64,000 bases of DNA from positions 310,001 through 374,000 of the forward strand of contig NZ_JAMLDX010000003.1 in the NCBI RefSeq assembly GCF_024211275.1, read 5' to 3'. The stretch comes from Sphingomonas tagetis. Its GTDB lineage: Bacteria > Pseudomonadota > Alphaproteobacteria > Sphingomonadales > Sphingomonadaceae. This document shows positions 1-7,510 of the stretch, in pieces (position 1 is the stretch's first letter; each line of letters starts with the position of its first letter). The notes beneath the pieces were generated by a model. The model saw only the letters and a program-made list of their open reading frames with translations. It did no database searches and was not told the origin of the DNA. The translations under genes were made by a program, and so were the position numbers.

Positions 1-68
1 CCGCCCGCCAGCGCCATGGCCGCGGTGGCGAGCAGCAGGTCCCGGCGACGGATTTCGGGTGTCTTCAT
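1..68 (-). CDS. Tat-exported protein, N-terminal fragment
   Basis: This is the first 22 codons of a gene that runs off the left edge. The start is an ATG at 66-68 preceded by a good Shine-Dalgarno sequence (GAGGAG). The peptide begins MKTPEIRRRDLLLATAAMAL, which has the twin-arginine pattern (RRRDLL) followed by a hydrophobic alanine/leucine stretch, so the product is probably folded in the cytoplasm and exported by Tat. It starts 11 bp after the stop of the secreted-protein gene upstream and so is likely the last visible member of the sigma/FecR/receptor transcription unit. Too little is present to name an enzyme family. Confidence 0.75.
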   Translation of the reverse strand, partial: MKTPEIRRRDLLLATAAMALAG

Positions 69-79
69 CGCTTCGCTCC

Positions 80-601
80 TCACTTCTTCGCGGTCCATTT
101 GGCGGGCACTTTCCGCCGGGCGCACGGCGTTTTCGCTGCCGAACGCACCGGGTCCGTCACACAGGCGAGATCAGCCATGTCGAGTGTGACGACGCCCTGC
201 AGCGAGCCGTCCTCTTCATCGAAGCCGGTCATCGTGATTTCGATTTTCGCCTGTTCGCGCGCTGCGGCCGGCAGGTCGGCGCGGCCCGGGATCGTCGCGA
301 AGAGATAGTAGGCCGAGCCGTCCGGATCGCGATTGCCCTTCAACACGGCCTTGCCGCTGATCGCCGGATAACTGTTGCCGGTGAACTGGATCGTGCCGAC
401 TGCGGCGCCTGCGGTGTCCATGGTGAACTCGATTGCAAAGGACGGCGCCAGACCTTGGCGGGTCAGCCAGCCGGACCCCGGCTGCACCTCGCCGGTCCAG
501 CGTTGTTCACCCGATTGCGGCGCTGCACCGGTCAGGCTGACCATCAACGCTGGCACGGCAATTGCCGCCAATATGCTCCGTTTCATCCGAGACTTTGCCA
601 T
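80..601 (-). CDS. Small secreted protein of unknown function
   Basis: The 173-residue product begins MAKSRMKRSILAAIAVPALM and has a Sec signal peptide ending near GAA at about residue 27. The mature part is polar, with a C-terminus rich in Arg/Lys (ARRKVPAKWTAKK). I do not recognise a family. The start is chosen because AGAGGA lies about 5 bases upstream; Met6 is an alternative. The gene follows the TonB receptor by 41 bp on the same strand and precedes a Tat-exported protein, so it probably belongs to the same operon and acts in the periplasm, perhaps on whatever the receptor imports. That role is inferred only from position. Confidence 0.7.
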   Translation of the reverse strand: MAKSRMKRSILAAIAVPALMVSLTGAAPQSGEQRWTGEVQPGSGWLTRQGLAPSFAIEFTMDTAGAAVGTIQFTGNSYPAISGKAVLKGNRDPDGSAYYLFATIPGRADLPAAAREQAKIEITMTGFDEEDGSLQGVVTLDMADLACVTDPVRSAAKTPCARRKVPAKWTAKK

Positions 602-642
602 ATCGTCCTCTCAATCCGGTCAGATGTGTCAGTCGCGTTCGT

Positions 643-3600
643 TCAGAACTTCACCCGCGCGGCGACCGTGAAATAGCGGCCGACCACATCGTCGGTAGCG
701 GCGAACCCGCCGAAATAGCCCGGCTGACCACCGGTGCCGGCGGCGTTGCCGACGGGCGGATCGGCGTCGAACAGGTTCTGGATGTTCAGCGACAGTTCGA
801 ACTGCTTGTTCACCGTGTAGGCGACGTTGAGCGACGTCTGGGCATAGGGTTCGATGCGGTTGTCGCCCGCCACGAACGTCACGGTGGGATCGCCCGACAG
901 TTTCAGCGCGTTGCGCCAGCGTTCCAGGATGTCGATGCGCAGGTTCGGCGTCAGTTCATAGCTGATGATGCCGGTCAGCCGCAGCGACGGGCTGGCGGTC
1001 AGGCCCGCCGAGCCAAAGGCGACGCCGCCCTGATCGACGGTCGTCACGCCCGGCTGGATATAGCGGATGTGCGGCTGATAGGCGGCAAGCCCGCGCAGCA
1101 TGAAGCGGTTGCCGAACAGCGTGCCCTGATAGTTCATCTCGACATCGAGGCCGCTGGTGGTGATTTGCGCCAGATTGACCGGGCTGGTGATCACTGCGGT
1201 TAGCCGGCCGGTGCTGTCGCGCTCGATCTGGTTGCAGTAGAGCGCGATGCCCGAAAGGTTGCAGCCATTCTGGATGACGGCTTGCGCGCCCTGCACCGAC
1301 ACGATCGCGTTGTTGATCGAGATGTCGTAATAATCGACCGCGAGGCTGAAGCCGGGCACGAAACTCGGCTTGAAGACGACGCCGATCGTCTTGGTGTCAC
1401 CGATTTCCGCGGTCAAATTGGGGTTCGACTGGTTGCGCTGCGTGACCTGAACGCTGACCAGATTCTTGATGTCCTGAACGGTCGCGACGCTCGAGACCGT
1501 CGGCGCATAGAGGTCGCCCAGCGTTGGCGCGCGGATGTCGCGCGAGATCGTGCCGCGGACGCGCAGATCGTCGCTGATCGCCCAGTTCACGCCGGCCTTC
1601 CACGTCCAGTAATCGCCGACCGTGTCGTATTTCGTGTAGCGCGCGGCGCCGGTCACCTCGAACAACTTGAAGAACGACACGTCCTTGACCAGCGGCACGC
1701 TGGCCTCGCCGGCCACTTCCCACACGCTCATCGATACCTTGGGGCTGGATGAGAAGACGTTCTGCAGCAGCAGCGTGCGGCTGCCTGTGCCCACGCAATT
1801 GTAGCGAAGGTTTGTGCAGTCGGCGACGCCGTCGGGCGCGGAATTGCTTTGCGACTGGAACGACACGCTGCGCCACTCACCCGACAACGCGACGTTCACT
1901 GGCCCGGCCCAGGTCGCGAACGGCGAGCCGCCGATGCTGGCGGCGATGTCGTCCTGCTTGGTGGTCGCGACATAATGGGTGTCGTCGAAGATATAGTCGC
2001 GCGCCGCCGCGCTCGAAGCGCTCGGGCCGAAGACGTTGAGCGGCACGCAGTTCGCATAGGCCGCGGCGGTCGCGGCCTGGGTCGCGGCATAGCACACGAT
2101 CTGGCCGGCAGCGTTGGTCACCGCGTCGAGCGCGGCGGACAGCTTCTGCTGGTTGGGATTGTTGCGCAAATCGGTGGTCAGCCGGGATTCGCCGTGCACA
2201 TAACCGACGTCCCAGGTGAAATCGCCGATCTTGCCGTCAAAGCCGGTGACGAAGGTCAGCTGGCGGGTCTTGGGCGCCATGTCGAGCCGGCTGTCACCTT
2301 CCGCAAAGATCTTGCCGAGGGTGAAGGTCGCCGTCGGGATCTGCGCCTGATAGACCGGCGCGAGAAAGGCGTTGGTTCGGTTCAGCGTGATGCCCGAGAG
2401 GCTGAGGTCGAGGCCGTAGAACCGGTTCTCTTTGAAATTGGCGCTGGCCGAAACGAAGAAGTTGAGATCGTCGACAAGCTCGGTGTCGAACCGTGCGAAG
2501 AACTGGTGCGATCGCTGCGAGGCCTTGAGCGAGAGGTCGTAATAGCCGCCGGCACCGCCGCTCTGCGTCGCGGTGACGCCTGTATAAGTCGTGCCGTTGA
2601 CGAACGGCGACAACACACCGTCCGTGGCGAAATACTGGCCGTTGATCGCACAGGCGGCGCCACAGGTGATGCGACCACCGAACGGCTGGTTGGGGAGGGT
2701 GGAGTCGACGATCGAGCGGTACGGGATCGTGGTGCCATTGCCGATCACGGTCGCGCGGTTGAACCAGTCGCGCTCGGAGCGGCGGCCGATGCCCTCGCTG
2801 TTGCGAAACTCGTAGCTCGCCTCGAAATGGCTGCGCTCACCGATGTTCACGCCCCACGCCAGTCCGATTTCCTGCGATCCATCGTCGCCGAGTTCGGAGA
2901 CGCCGGCCTGGGCCTGCGCTTTCAAACCGGTGAAGTCGGTGTCGGTGATGAAGTTGATCACGCCCGTTACGGCGTCGGAGCCATAAACGGCCGAGACACC
3001 GCCCGTGACCACATCGACGCGCTTGATCAGCAACTGCGGGATGACGTCGGCGTCGACGATGCCTGTAAATGAGGTCGGGGGAACGCGGCGGCCGTCCATC
3101 AGCACGAGATTGCGCTGTGACCCGACGTTACGCAGATTGAGCTGTGCAGCCGTGCCGTTGCCGCCGCCGGTCGCGCCTGCGGCCGAGGGGTTGGCGGTCT
3201 GACTGCGTGACCCCGAGAACACCGGCATGACCTGAATCGATTCGGTGAGGCTGGTCGGACGCACATTTTGCAGCGTTTCGGTGGTGATGACCGTCACCGG
3301 CGTAGGGCTGTTGTCGCCGTTGCGGATCGTGCGTGAGCCGGTGACGACGATCGCCTCCGACTGTGCCGCTTCGACCGGCTCGACCGGCTCGGGCACCGGG
3401 GCGGGGGCGGACTGGACTGGCGCCTCCGCCACGACCGGGCTCGGCCTGGGCGGCTGCGCCGCGGCGGTCGCGACCTGCACGGCGAGGGTGAAGGTTCGCC
3501 CATCGGCTGAACTGGCGCGAAGCCCGGTCCCGCCCAGAAGCTGGCGAAGCGCCTGCTCGATGCTCATCGTCCCGCGAACCGGCCGGGTCCGTTTGCCGCG

Positions 3601-3786
3601 AATGACCTTTTCGCTCACCAGGATCTGGATGTCTGCCTGACGCGCCAGTTCGGAAATGCCGGTCGCCGCCGGCTGTGCGGGAACGTCGAAGGATTTGGTT
3701 TGTGCCGCCGTTGCCGGGCAAGCAATCACCAGCGCATAGCCAGCCGCCGACGCGGCGAGCGCCGCGCGCGTTACCGAATGGATCAT
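643..3786 (-). CDS. TonB-dependent receptor with STN signalling domain
   Basis: This outer-membrane transporter (1047 residues) has a signal peptide (about 1-28), an STN secretin/TonB short N-terminal domain (about 31-104, FDVPAQPA...VRGTMSIEQAL), a Pro/Ala-rich linker, a TonB-box-like EAIVVTG near 145, a plug domain (LRNVGSQRNLVLMDGRRVP) and a long barrel ending in the usual aromatic-rich strand (FTVAARVKF). The STN domain is the part that contacts a FecR-type anti-sigma factor, and such a gene lies immediately upstream with an ECF sigma factor. This is the FecA-FecR-FecI surface-signalling layout. The substrate is unknown; the neighbourhood suggests an aromatic or ester compound rather than ferric citrate. 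A TATAAA-like -10 and a cluster-I-type operator half lie just upstream. Confidence 0.93.
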   Translation of the reverse strand: MIHSVTRAALAASAAGYALVIACPATAAQTKSFDVPAQPAATGISELARQADIQILVSEKVIRGKRTRPVRGTMSIEQALRQLLGGTGLRASSADGRTFTLAVQVATAAAQPPRPSPVVAEAPVQSAPAPVPEPVEPVEAAQSEAIVVTGSRTIRNGDNSPTPVTVITTETLQNVRPTSLTESIQVMPVFSGSRSQTANPSAAGATGGGNGTAAQLNLRNVGSQRNLVLMDGRRVPPTSFTGIVDADVIPQLLIKRVDVVTGGVSAVYGSDAVTGVINFITDTDFTGLKAQAQAGVSELGDDGSQEIGLAWGVNIGERSHFEASYEFRNSEGIGRRSERDWFNRATVIGNGTTIPYRSIVDSTLPNQPFGGRITCGAACAINGQYFATDGVLSPFVNGTTYTGVTATQSGGAGGYYDLSLKASQRSHQFFARFDTELVDDLNFFVSASANFKENRFYGLDLSLSGITLNRTNAFLAPVYQAQIPTATFTLGKIFAEGDSRLDMAPKTRQLTFVTGFDGKIGDFTWDVGYVHGESRLTTDLRNNPNQQKLSAALDAVTNAAGQIVCYAATQAATAAAYANCVPLNVFGPSASSAAARDYIFDDTHYVATTKQDDIAASIGGSPFATWAGPVNVALSGEWRSVSFQSQSNSAPDGVADCTNLRYNCVGTGSRTLLLQNVFSSSPKVSMSVWEVAGEASVPLVKDVSFFKLFEVTGAARYTKYDTVGDYWTWKAGVNWAISDDLRVRGTISRDIRAPTLGDLYAPTVSSVATVQDIKNLVSVQVTQRNQSNPNLTAEIGDTKTIGVVFKPSFVPGFSLAVDYYDISINNAIVSVQGAQAVIQNGCNLSGIALYCNQIERDSTGRLTAVITSPVNLAQITTSGLDVEMNYQGTLFGNRFMLRGLAAYQPHIRYIQPGVTTVDQGGVAFGSAGLTASPSLRLTGIISYELTPNLRIDILERWRNALKLSGDPTVTFVAGDNRIEPYAQTSLNVAYTVNKQFELSLNIQNLFDADPPVGNAAGTGGQPGYFGGFAATDDVVGRYFTVAARVKF

Positions 3787-3808
3787 TCCCTCTCCCCTAC
3801 CTTTTTAT

Positions 3809-3826
3809 AAGGTCACCTATTGAGAT
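3809..3826. promoter_or_regulatory. Candidate cluster-I operator upstream of the STN receptor
   Basis: The sequence AAGGTCACCTATTGAGAT keeps the AAGGTCA-N5-TGA spacing seen at 11569 and 18220, with two mismatches in the right arm. It overlaps a TATAAA-like -10 for the minus-strand receptor gene. It could link the receptor to the same regulator as cluster I, but the right arm is weak. Confidence 0.35.
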
Positions 3827-3863
3827 GGATGGCCATGGGGGTTCCGCTTGGCGAACCGCGAAA

Positions 3864-4838
3864 CTAATCGCGCGTCAGCACAATCTTATTGCCCTCTTCG
3901 CGGGCGCTCGCGCCGAGCACGGTGGCGGCGGCGCGGGCAAAAGCGTCGGGTTCATTGGTGCGGAAGCGGCCGACCATCTTTTCCTGGGCCAGCGCGGGAT
4001 CGGCAATCTCGACCTGAATCATATTGTAGCGGTTGAACTCGGCGGCTGCCGCCTCGAGCGTTTCGCCATCGAACATCAGCTGGCCGTTTCGCCAGGCCAG
4101 CGTGCGATCGAGATCGGGTCCGGTATCCGCCGGCAAAGAGGGGCCGGCGGTATTGCTCGCGAACGCAGCGGTCCCTGCCGACAATCGCCGCACATTGGTC
4201 GGGTCGCTCTTGCTCCAGACCTCGACCACCCCTTCGGTGACTTGCACGTCCGCGCCGTCGCCGGTGCGCCGCACGGCGAAGGCGGTGCCGACCGCGCGGA
4301 CACGGACATCGCCTGCCGCCACCACGAAGGGGCGGTCCGCGTCCTTGGCGACTTCGAACCACGCTTCGCCGCTGTCCAGCTGGACCTCGCGGCTCTCGCG
4401 CTTCAACGTGACGGCGAGGCGGGTATTGGTGTTGACCGCGGCGAACGAGCCGTCCTTCAACGGCACCCGGCGGATCTCGCCGACCGCGGTCTCGATCCGC
4501 TCGGTGGACTGGCGCAACTGCCCGATCCCGACCGCTGCGGCTGCCACGCTGGCCGCGATCATTCCGCTGCCGAACATCACCGTGCGGCGGGAAAACCGTG
4601 GACGCTCCGTCTCGATGTCCTCCGCTGGCTGCATGTCGAGACTGCCGCGCAGCACGCACGCGCGATCCAGCATCGTCCACGCGGCCTGCGCGCGAAAATA
4701 CGCGCCCCGCCGCCGCTCGTCGGCCGCGAGCCAGGCATCCAATTCCGCACGCACCGCGGCATCGGCGCCCGTGTCGAGGCGGGCGACCCATGCGGCGGCG
4801 GCGCTATTGATCGCGTCTGAGGTCTCGCGTTCGCTCAT
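3864..4838 (-). CDS. FecR-family anti-sigma factor
   Basis: The 324-residue product has the FecR layout: an N-terminal cytoplasmic helical domain of the DUF4880 type (SAAAAWVARLDTG...LDAWLAADERRRGAYFRA), one membrane segment at about 88-107, a periplasmic FecR domain (about 118-215, GEIRRVPLKDGSFAAVNTNT, GEAWFEVAKDADRPFVV) and a C-terminal DUF4974-like part that would bind the receptor's STN domain. In this family the N-terminal domain holds or activates the partner ECF sigma factor. The start overlaps the end of the sigma gene by 35 bp, indicating translational coupling. An arginine pair precedes the membrane segment, as in other FecR proteins that use the Tat route; whether that applies here is inference. 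Confidence 0.93.
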   Translation of the reverse strand: MSERETSDAINSAAAAWVARLDTGADAAVRAELDAWLAADERRRGAYFRAQAAWTMLDRACVLRGSLDMQPAEDIETERPRFSRRTVMFGSGMIAASVAAAAVGIGQLRQSTERIETAVGEIRRVPLKDGSFAAVNTNTRLAVTLKRESREVQLDSGEAWFEVAKDADRPFVVAAGDVRVRAVGTAFAVRRTGDGADVQVTEGVVEVWSKSDPTNVRRLSAGTAAFASNTAGPSLPADTGPDLDRTLAWRNGQLMFDGETLEAAAAEFNRYNMIQVEIADPALAQEKMVGRFRTNEPDAFARAAATVLGASAREEGNKIVLTRD

Positions 4839-5394
4839 CTTCTCTCGCGTTCGAAAAAGCTTCTTCTGCCTGCTGCTCGCCCTCCGCCAGCGCGTGGAGG
4901 ATCAGCTTCAGACCTCTTGCGACATCATTCTCCACCGTGTGCTCGGGCACCTCCATCCGCCGCGCGACCTCGCGCTGGCTCAACCCTTCGATCTTGCGCA
5001 GCTCGAAGATCTGGCGGCATCGCTCGGGTAGCGCCTCGATCAGCCGCCGGACCCGCGCCAGTTCCCGCCGGCCCGCGACCGAACGTTCGGGCGAGGGCTC
5101 GCTACTTATGATGTTCGACGCTTCGATTTCCGTTAGCGCATCCAAACGAACGATCCGTGACCGGCGAATGCGTTCGAGCACCAGCATGCGCGCGGTCGTG
5201 AAGAAATAGGCGCGGCCATTCTGGATGTGCGCGATGTCCGCGAGGCACGAGATCCGGAAATAGGCTTCCTGAATAATCTCTTCGATATCGTCGGGCGCGA
5301 TCATCCGGCGCAGCCATGACCGCACCTGCGCTTCGTGGGGAAGCACTTCGCTGACCACCCAGGCCATGATCCTCTGGCGGGCTTCCTGCTCCAT
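4804..5394 (-). CDS. ECF RNA polymerase sigma factor, FecI type
   Basis: The 196-residue product has sigma region 2 (about 15-85, IEEIIQEAYFRIS, AYFFTTARMLVLERIRRSR) and region 4 (about 115-175, LPERCRQIFELRKIEGLSQREVA) with the helix-turn-helix EVARRMEVPEHTVENDVARG. I start it at the ATG at 5392-5394 because the sequence upstream of that codon does not look conserved; a longer frame reaches 5502. A GGAGGGAGG run lies 13 bases upstream, a somewhat long spacing. It is co-transcribed with the FecR gene and would direct transcription of the receptor gene when the receptor is occupied. Confidence 0.9.
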   Translation of the reverse strand: MEQEARQRIMAWVVSEVLPHEAQVRSWLRRMIAPDDIEEIIQEAYFRISCLADIAHIQNGRAYFFTTARMLVLERIRRSRIVRLDALTEIEASNIISSEPSPERSVAGRRELARVRRLIEALPERCRQIFELRKIEGLSQREVARRMEVPEHTVENDVARGLKLILHALAEGEQQAEEAFSNAREDERTRDLRRDQ

Positions 5395-5779
5395 CGGGTG
5401 TTCGGCGCCTCCCTCCCCGAGGTAAGATGCACACAATCGGGAAATCCGTAAGCCACGCCGAGCTTTGTTGAAGGTCGGCTTCTTCGTCAACGAGATGAAC
5501 ATGCGGCATTTCGGGCCTCGTCGATGATTTCATCGGTCGTCGACAGAAAAGGCTGGGCCGATTCAACGTAGCCAGCGGCCATGTGTGACGTGCGCCAAAC
5601 GCAGAGGCGGGGGACGTCATCGTGCTTTGAAATTAAAAAAGAGAAAAAGACACTTGGTCTCTTGGCGACTGATGAATGTCGCGCTACAGTTGGGCTAGAC
5701 GAGCTTCCGGAGGGGTTGCCGCGTGGCGTTAGCACCGCTCGATTCCGCCCCAGTCGCTCGGTCATGAGAGGGATGTCGC
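5395..5779. other. Divergent intergenic region, sigma factor / flavin monooxygenase
   Basis: About 385 bp separate the minus-strand signalling operon from the plus-strand catabolic operon. I see no convincing ORF. The region contains an A-rich patch (about 5628-5650, poly-A with GAGA) that is unusual in this high-GC window, followed by an inverted match to the cluster-I promoter box at 5645-5662. It must hold the promoters of both operons, but I cannot assign -35/-10 elements with confidence. Confidence 0.5.
5645..5662 (-). promoter_or_regulatory. Weak inverted match to the cluster-I promoter box
   Basis: Read on the minus strand the site is AGAGACCAAGTGTCTTTT, which matches the conserved AGACACCAAGTCACTTTG of the 20.35-kb promoter at 14 of 18 positions. 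It lies about 120 bp upstream of the flavin monooxygenase start. The match is imperfect, so this is a suggestion only. Confidence 0.3.
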
Positions 5780-7027
5780 ATGACAGTTTTGCCTATTTCG
5801 AAGCCAGCCAGCGACGTTGAGCAGGCCGTACAACCGGGGGTCGGCCAAATTATAGCTCGGCTCAAAGCACTTCGTCCGTGGCTGCGTGGAATGCAGGCGG
5901 AAGCCGAGCGGCAGCGGCGCATTCCGCAGGAAACGGTCGAGCGGCTCGACGAGACCGGGGTCTATGGTGTGGCGATGCCGGGGCGCTTTGGTGGCGCGGA
6001 TTTCTCGGCGCGCGAACTGTTCGCGATCTATGAGGCGCTAGGGCGCGGATGCGGCGCGACGGCGTGGACCTTATGGGCCTCGACCGGCGGCAATATGTGG
6101 AGCGCTGCCTTTGCGGACGAGGTCATCCGGCCAGTCTATGACGCGCCCTGGATCGGCAACCGCACCTGCGCGGTCGGCGGCAGCACGCGCCGTCTGTCCG
6201 GCACTGCACGCAAGGTCGATGGCGGCTGGATGATCAAGGGCGCCTGGCCGTTCGCGACAGCCAGCGCGCACGCCTCGCACGCCTATCTCGCGGTCTATTA
6301 TGACGACACCGACGATACGAAGATCGGCATGGTGTTGCTGCCCAAGGAATCCTTCGTGTTGCGCGACGACTGGGACGCGATGGGCATGGCGGCGACCGGC
6401 AGCGCTACGATCGCGATCGAGCAGGAGTTGTTCGTACCCGACGCGCACTTCAGCACGCCGCAGGCGCTGATCGAGCGGCTGGCCGAACTGAAGGCGCAGG
6501 GCGTGGGGCTGCGGCCCGGGGGCCTCGGCCGGTCGATCATGGTTGGCACCGGCAACGCCGTGGGCATGGCCGAGCATGCGCTCGAACTGTTCCTCGACGG
6601 CATCGGCAAGAAGGCGATCGCCTATTCGCCCTATCCCCGCCAGCAGGACGCGCCGGTGACGCATCTCAATGTCGGTTACGTCCGCATGCAGATCAATGCC
6701 GCGCGGCTGGTGGCGGAAGCAGCGCTCGACCGGCTCGACCGGCTGTATGCCGATGGCGCCGACGCGACCGACGACGATCTGGCGCGCTTCCATGCCGACG
6801 CGGCTTATGTGTGGGACAATTGCGCGACGGCGATCGAGGCGCTGTTCAAGGCATCGGGCGCGTCGGGCATCGCCAAGAAACAGCCGCTCCAGCTCGTCGC
6901 ACGCAATTGCCGCGCGGGCAGCATGCACGCGGTTCACAATATCCAGACGTGCATGGAGAATTTCGGGCGCCATCTGTGTGGTATCGAGGCGGCGATCTCG
7001 ACCGGCGTGCTCGAGCGGGCGGGCTGA
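5780..7027 (+). CDS. Flavin-dependent monooxygenase oxygenase component (ACAD fold, HsaA-like)
   Basis: The 415-residue product has the acyl-CoA-dehydrogenase fold used by two-component class D flavin hydroxylases: an N-terminal helical domain (about 20-135), a central beta domain (RLSGTARKVDGGWMIKGAWPFATAS; DDWDAMGMAATGSATI) and a C-terminal helical bundle. It lacks the catalytic Glu motif of true acyl-CoA dehydrogenases and instead carries the AMGMAATGS pattern of HsaA/HpaB-type oxygenases. Such enzymes take reduced FMN from a separate reductase; the FMN reductase at 15196 is the obvious candidate. A paralogue lies at 26135. It is followed 1 bp later by a SnoaL-like gene and then by a CocE hydrolase, forming one operon. 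The substrate is probably a phenol, but this is inferred. Confidence 0.88.
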   Translation: MTVLPISKPASDVEQAVQPGVGQIIARLKALRPWLRGMQAEAERQRRIPQETVERLDETGVYGVAMPGRFGGADFSARELFAIYEALGRGCGATAWTLWASTGGNMWSAAFADEVIRPVYDAPWIGNRTCAVGGSTRRLSGTARKVDGGWMIKGAWPFATASAHASHAYLAVYYDDTDDTKIGMVLLPKESFVLRDDWDAMGMAATGSATIAIEQELFVPDAHFSTPQALIERLAELKAQGVGLRPGGLGRSIMVGTGNAVGMAEHALELFLDGIGKKAIAYSPYPRQQDAPVTHLNVGYVRMQINAARLVAEAALDRLDRLYADGADATDDDLARFHADAAYVWDNCATAIEALFKASGASGIAKKQPLQLVARNCRAGSMHAVHNIQTCMENFGRHLCGIEAAISTGVLERAG

Positions 7028-7028
7028 C

Positions 7029-7490
7029 ATGGCCGAGACGCTGGAAGCGCGGATCGCGCACATCGAGGACCGCATCGCTATCAGCGAGTTGCGCGCGCGC
7101 TATTCGTTCCTGGTCGATCAGAGCATGGCCGAGGAAGCTGCCGACCTGTTCACCGGGGACGGCGAGTTCCACGGCCCGGTCAAAAGCTATGTCGGGCGTG
7201 CCGAGCATGTCGAGCATTACAGCCGTCAGGCGCTGTCGGGCATGTGGCATTTCGGCGCCAATGAGATCATCGAGATCGACGGCGATCGCGCGACCGGGCA
7301 GGCCTATTGCCATATGCCGTGCGTGTTCGAGGGCGAGAGCTATGTCTGCGCCTGCCGCTATGACGATGTTTTCGCGAGGGAGCAGGGCGTCTGGAAGTTC
7401 GCCAAGCGCACCGTCAGCTTCTTTTATTTCGTGCCGCTCAAGGATGGGTGGGGCGGCGAACGGATGCGCTTTCCGGGCGTGGCCGCGTGA
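7029..7490 (+). CDS. SnoaL-like (NTF2-fold) protein
   Basis: The 153-residue product matches the SnoaL-like/NTF2 fold: an N-terminal helix (EARIAHIEDRIAISELRARYSFLVDQ), the conserved acidic AADLFTGDGEF segment, and a beta sheet ending in the GVWKFAKRTVSFFYF pattern. Members act as small hydratases, decarboxylases, isomerases or cyclases, and some only bind ligands. The start ATG lies 1 bp after the stop of the monooxygenase gene, so translation is coupled. Five proteins of this fold occur in cluster I, most of them beside a CocE gene. No activity can be assigned. Confidence 0.8.
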   Translation: MAETLEARIAHIEDRIAISELRARYSFLVDQSMAEEAADLFTGDGEFHGPVKSYVGRAEHVEHYSRQALSGMWHFGANEIIEIDGDRATGQAYCHMPCVFEGESYVCACRYDDVFAREQGVWKFAKRTVSFFYFVPLKDGWGGERMRFPGVAA

Positions 7491-7510
7491 TTTCGGAAAA
7501 GGACGATCCC

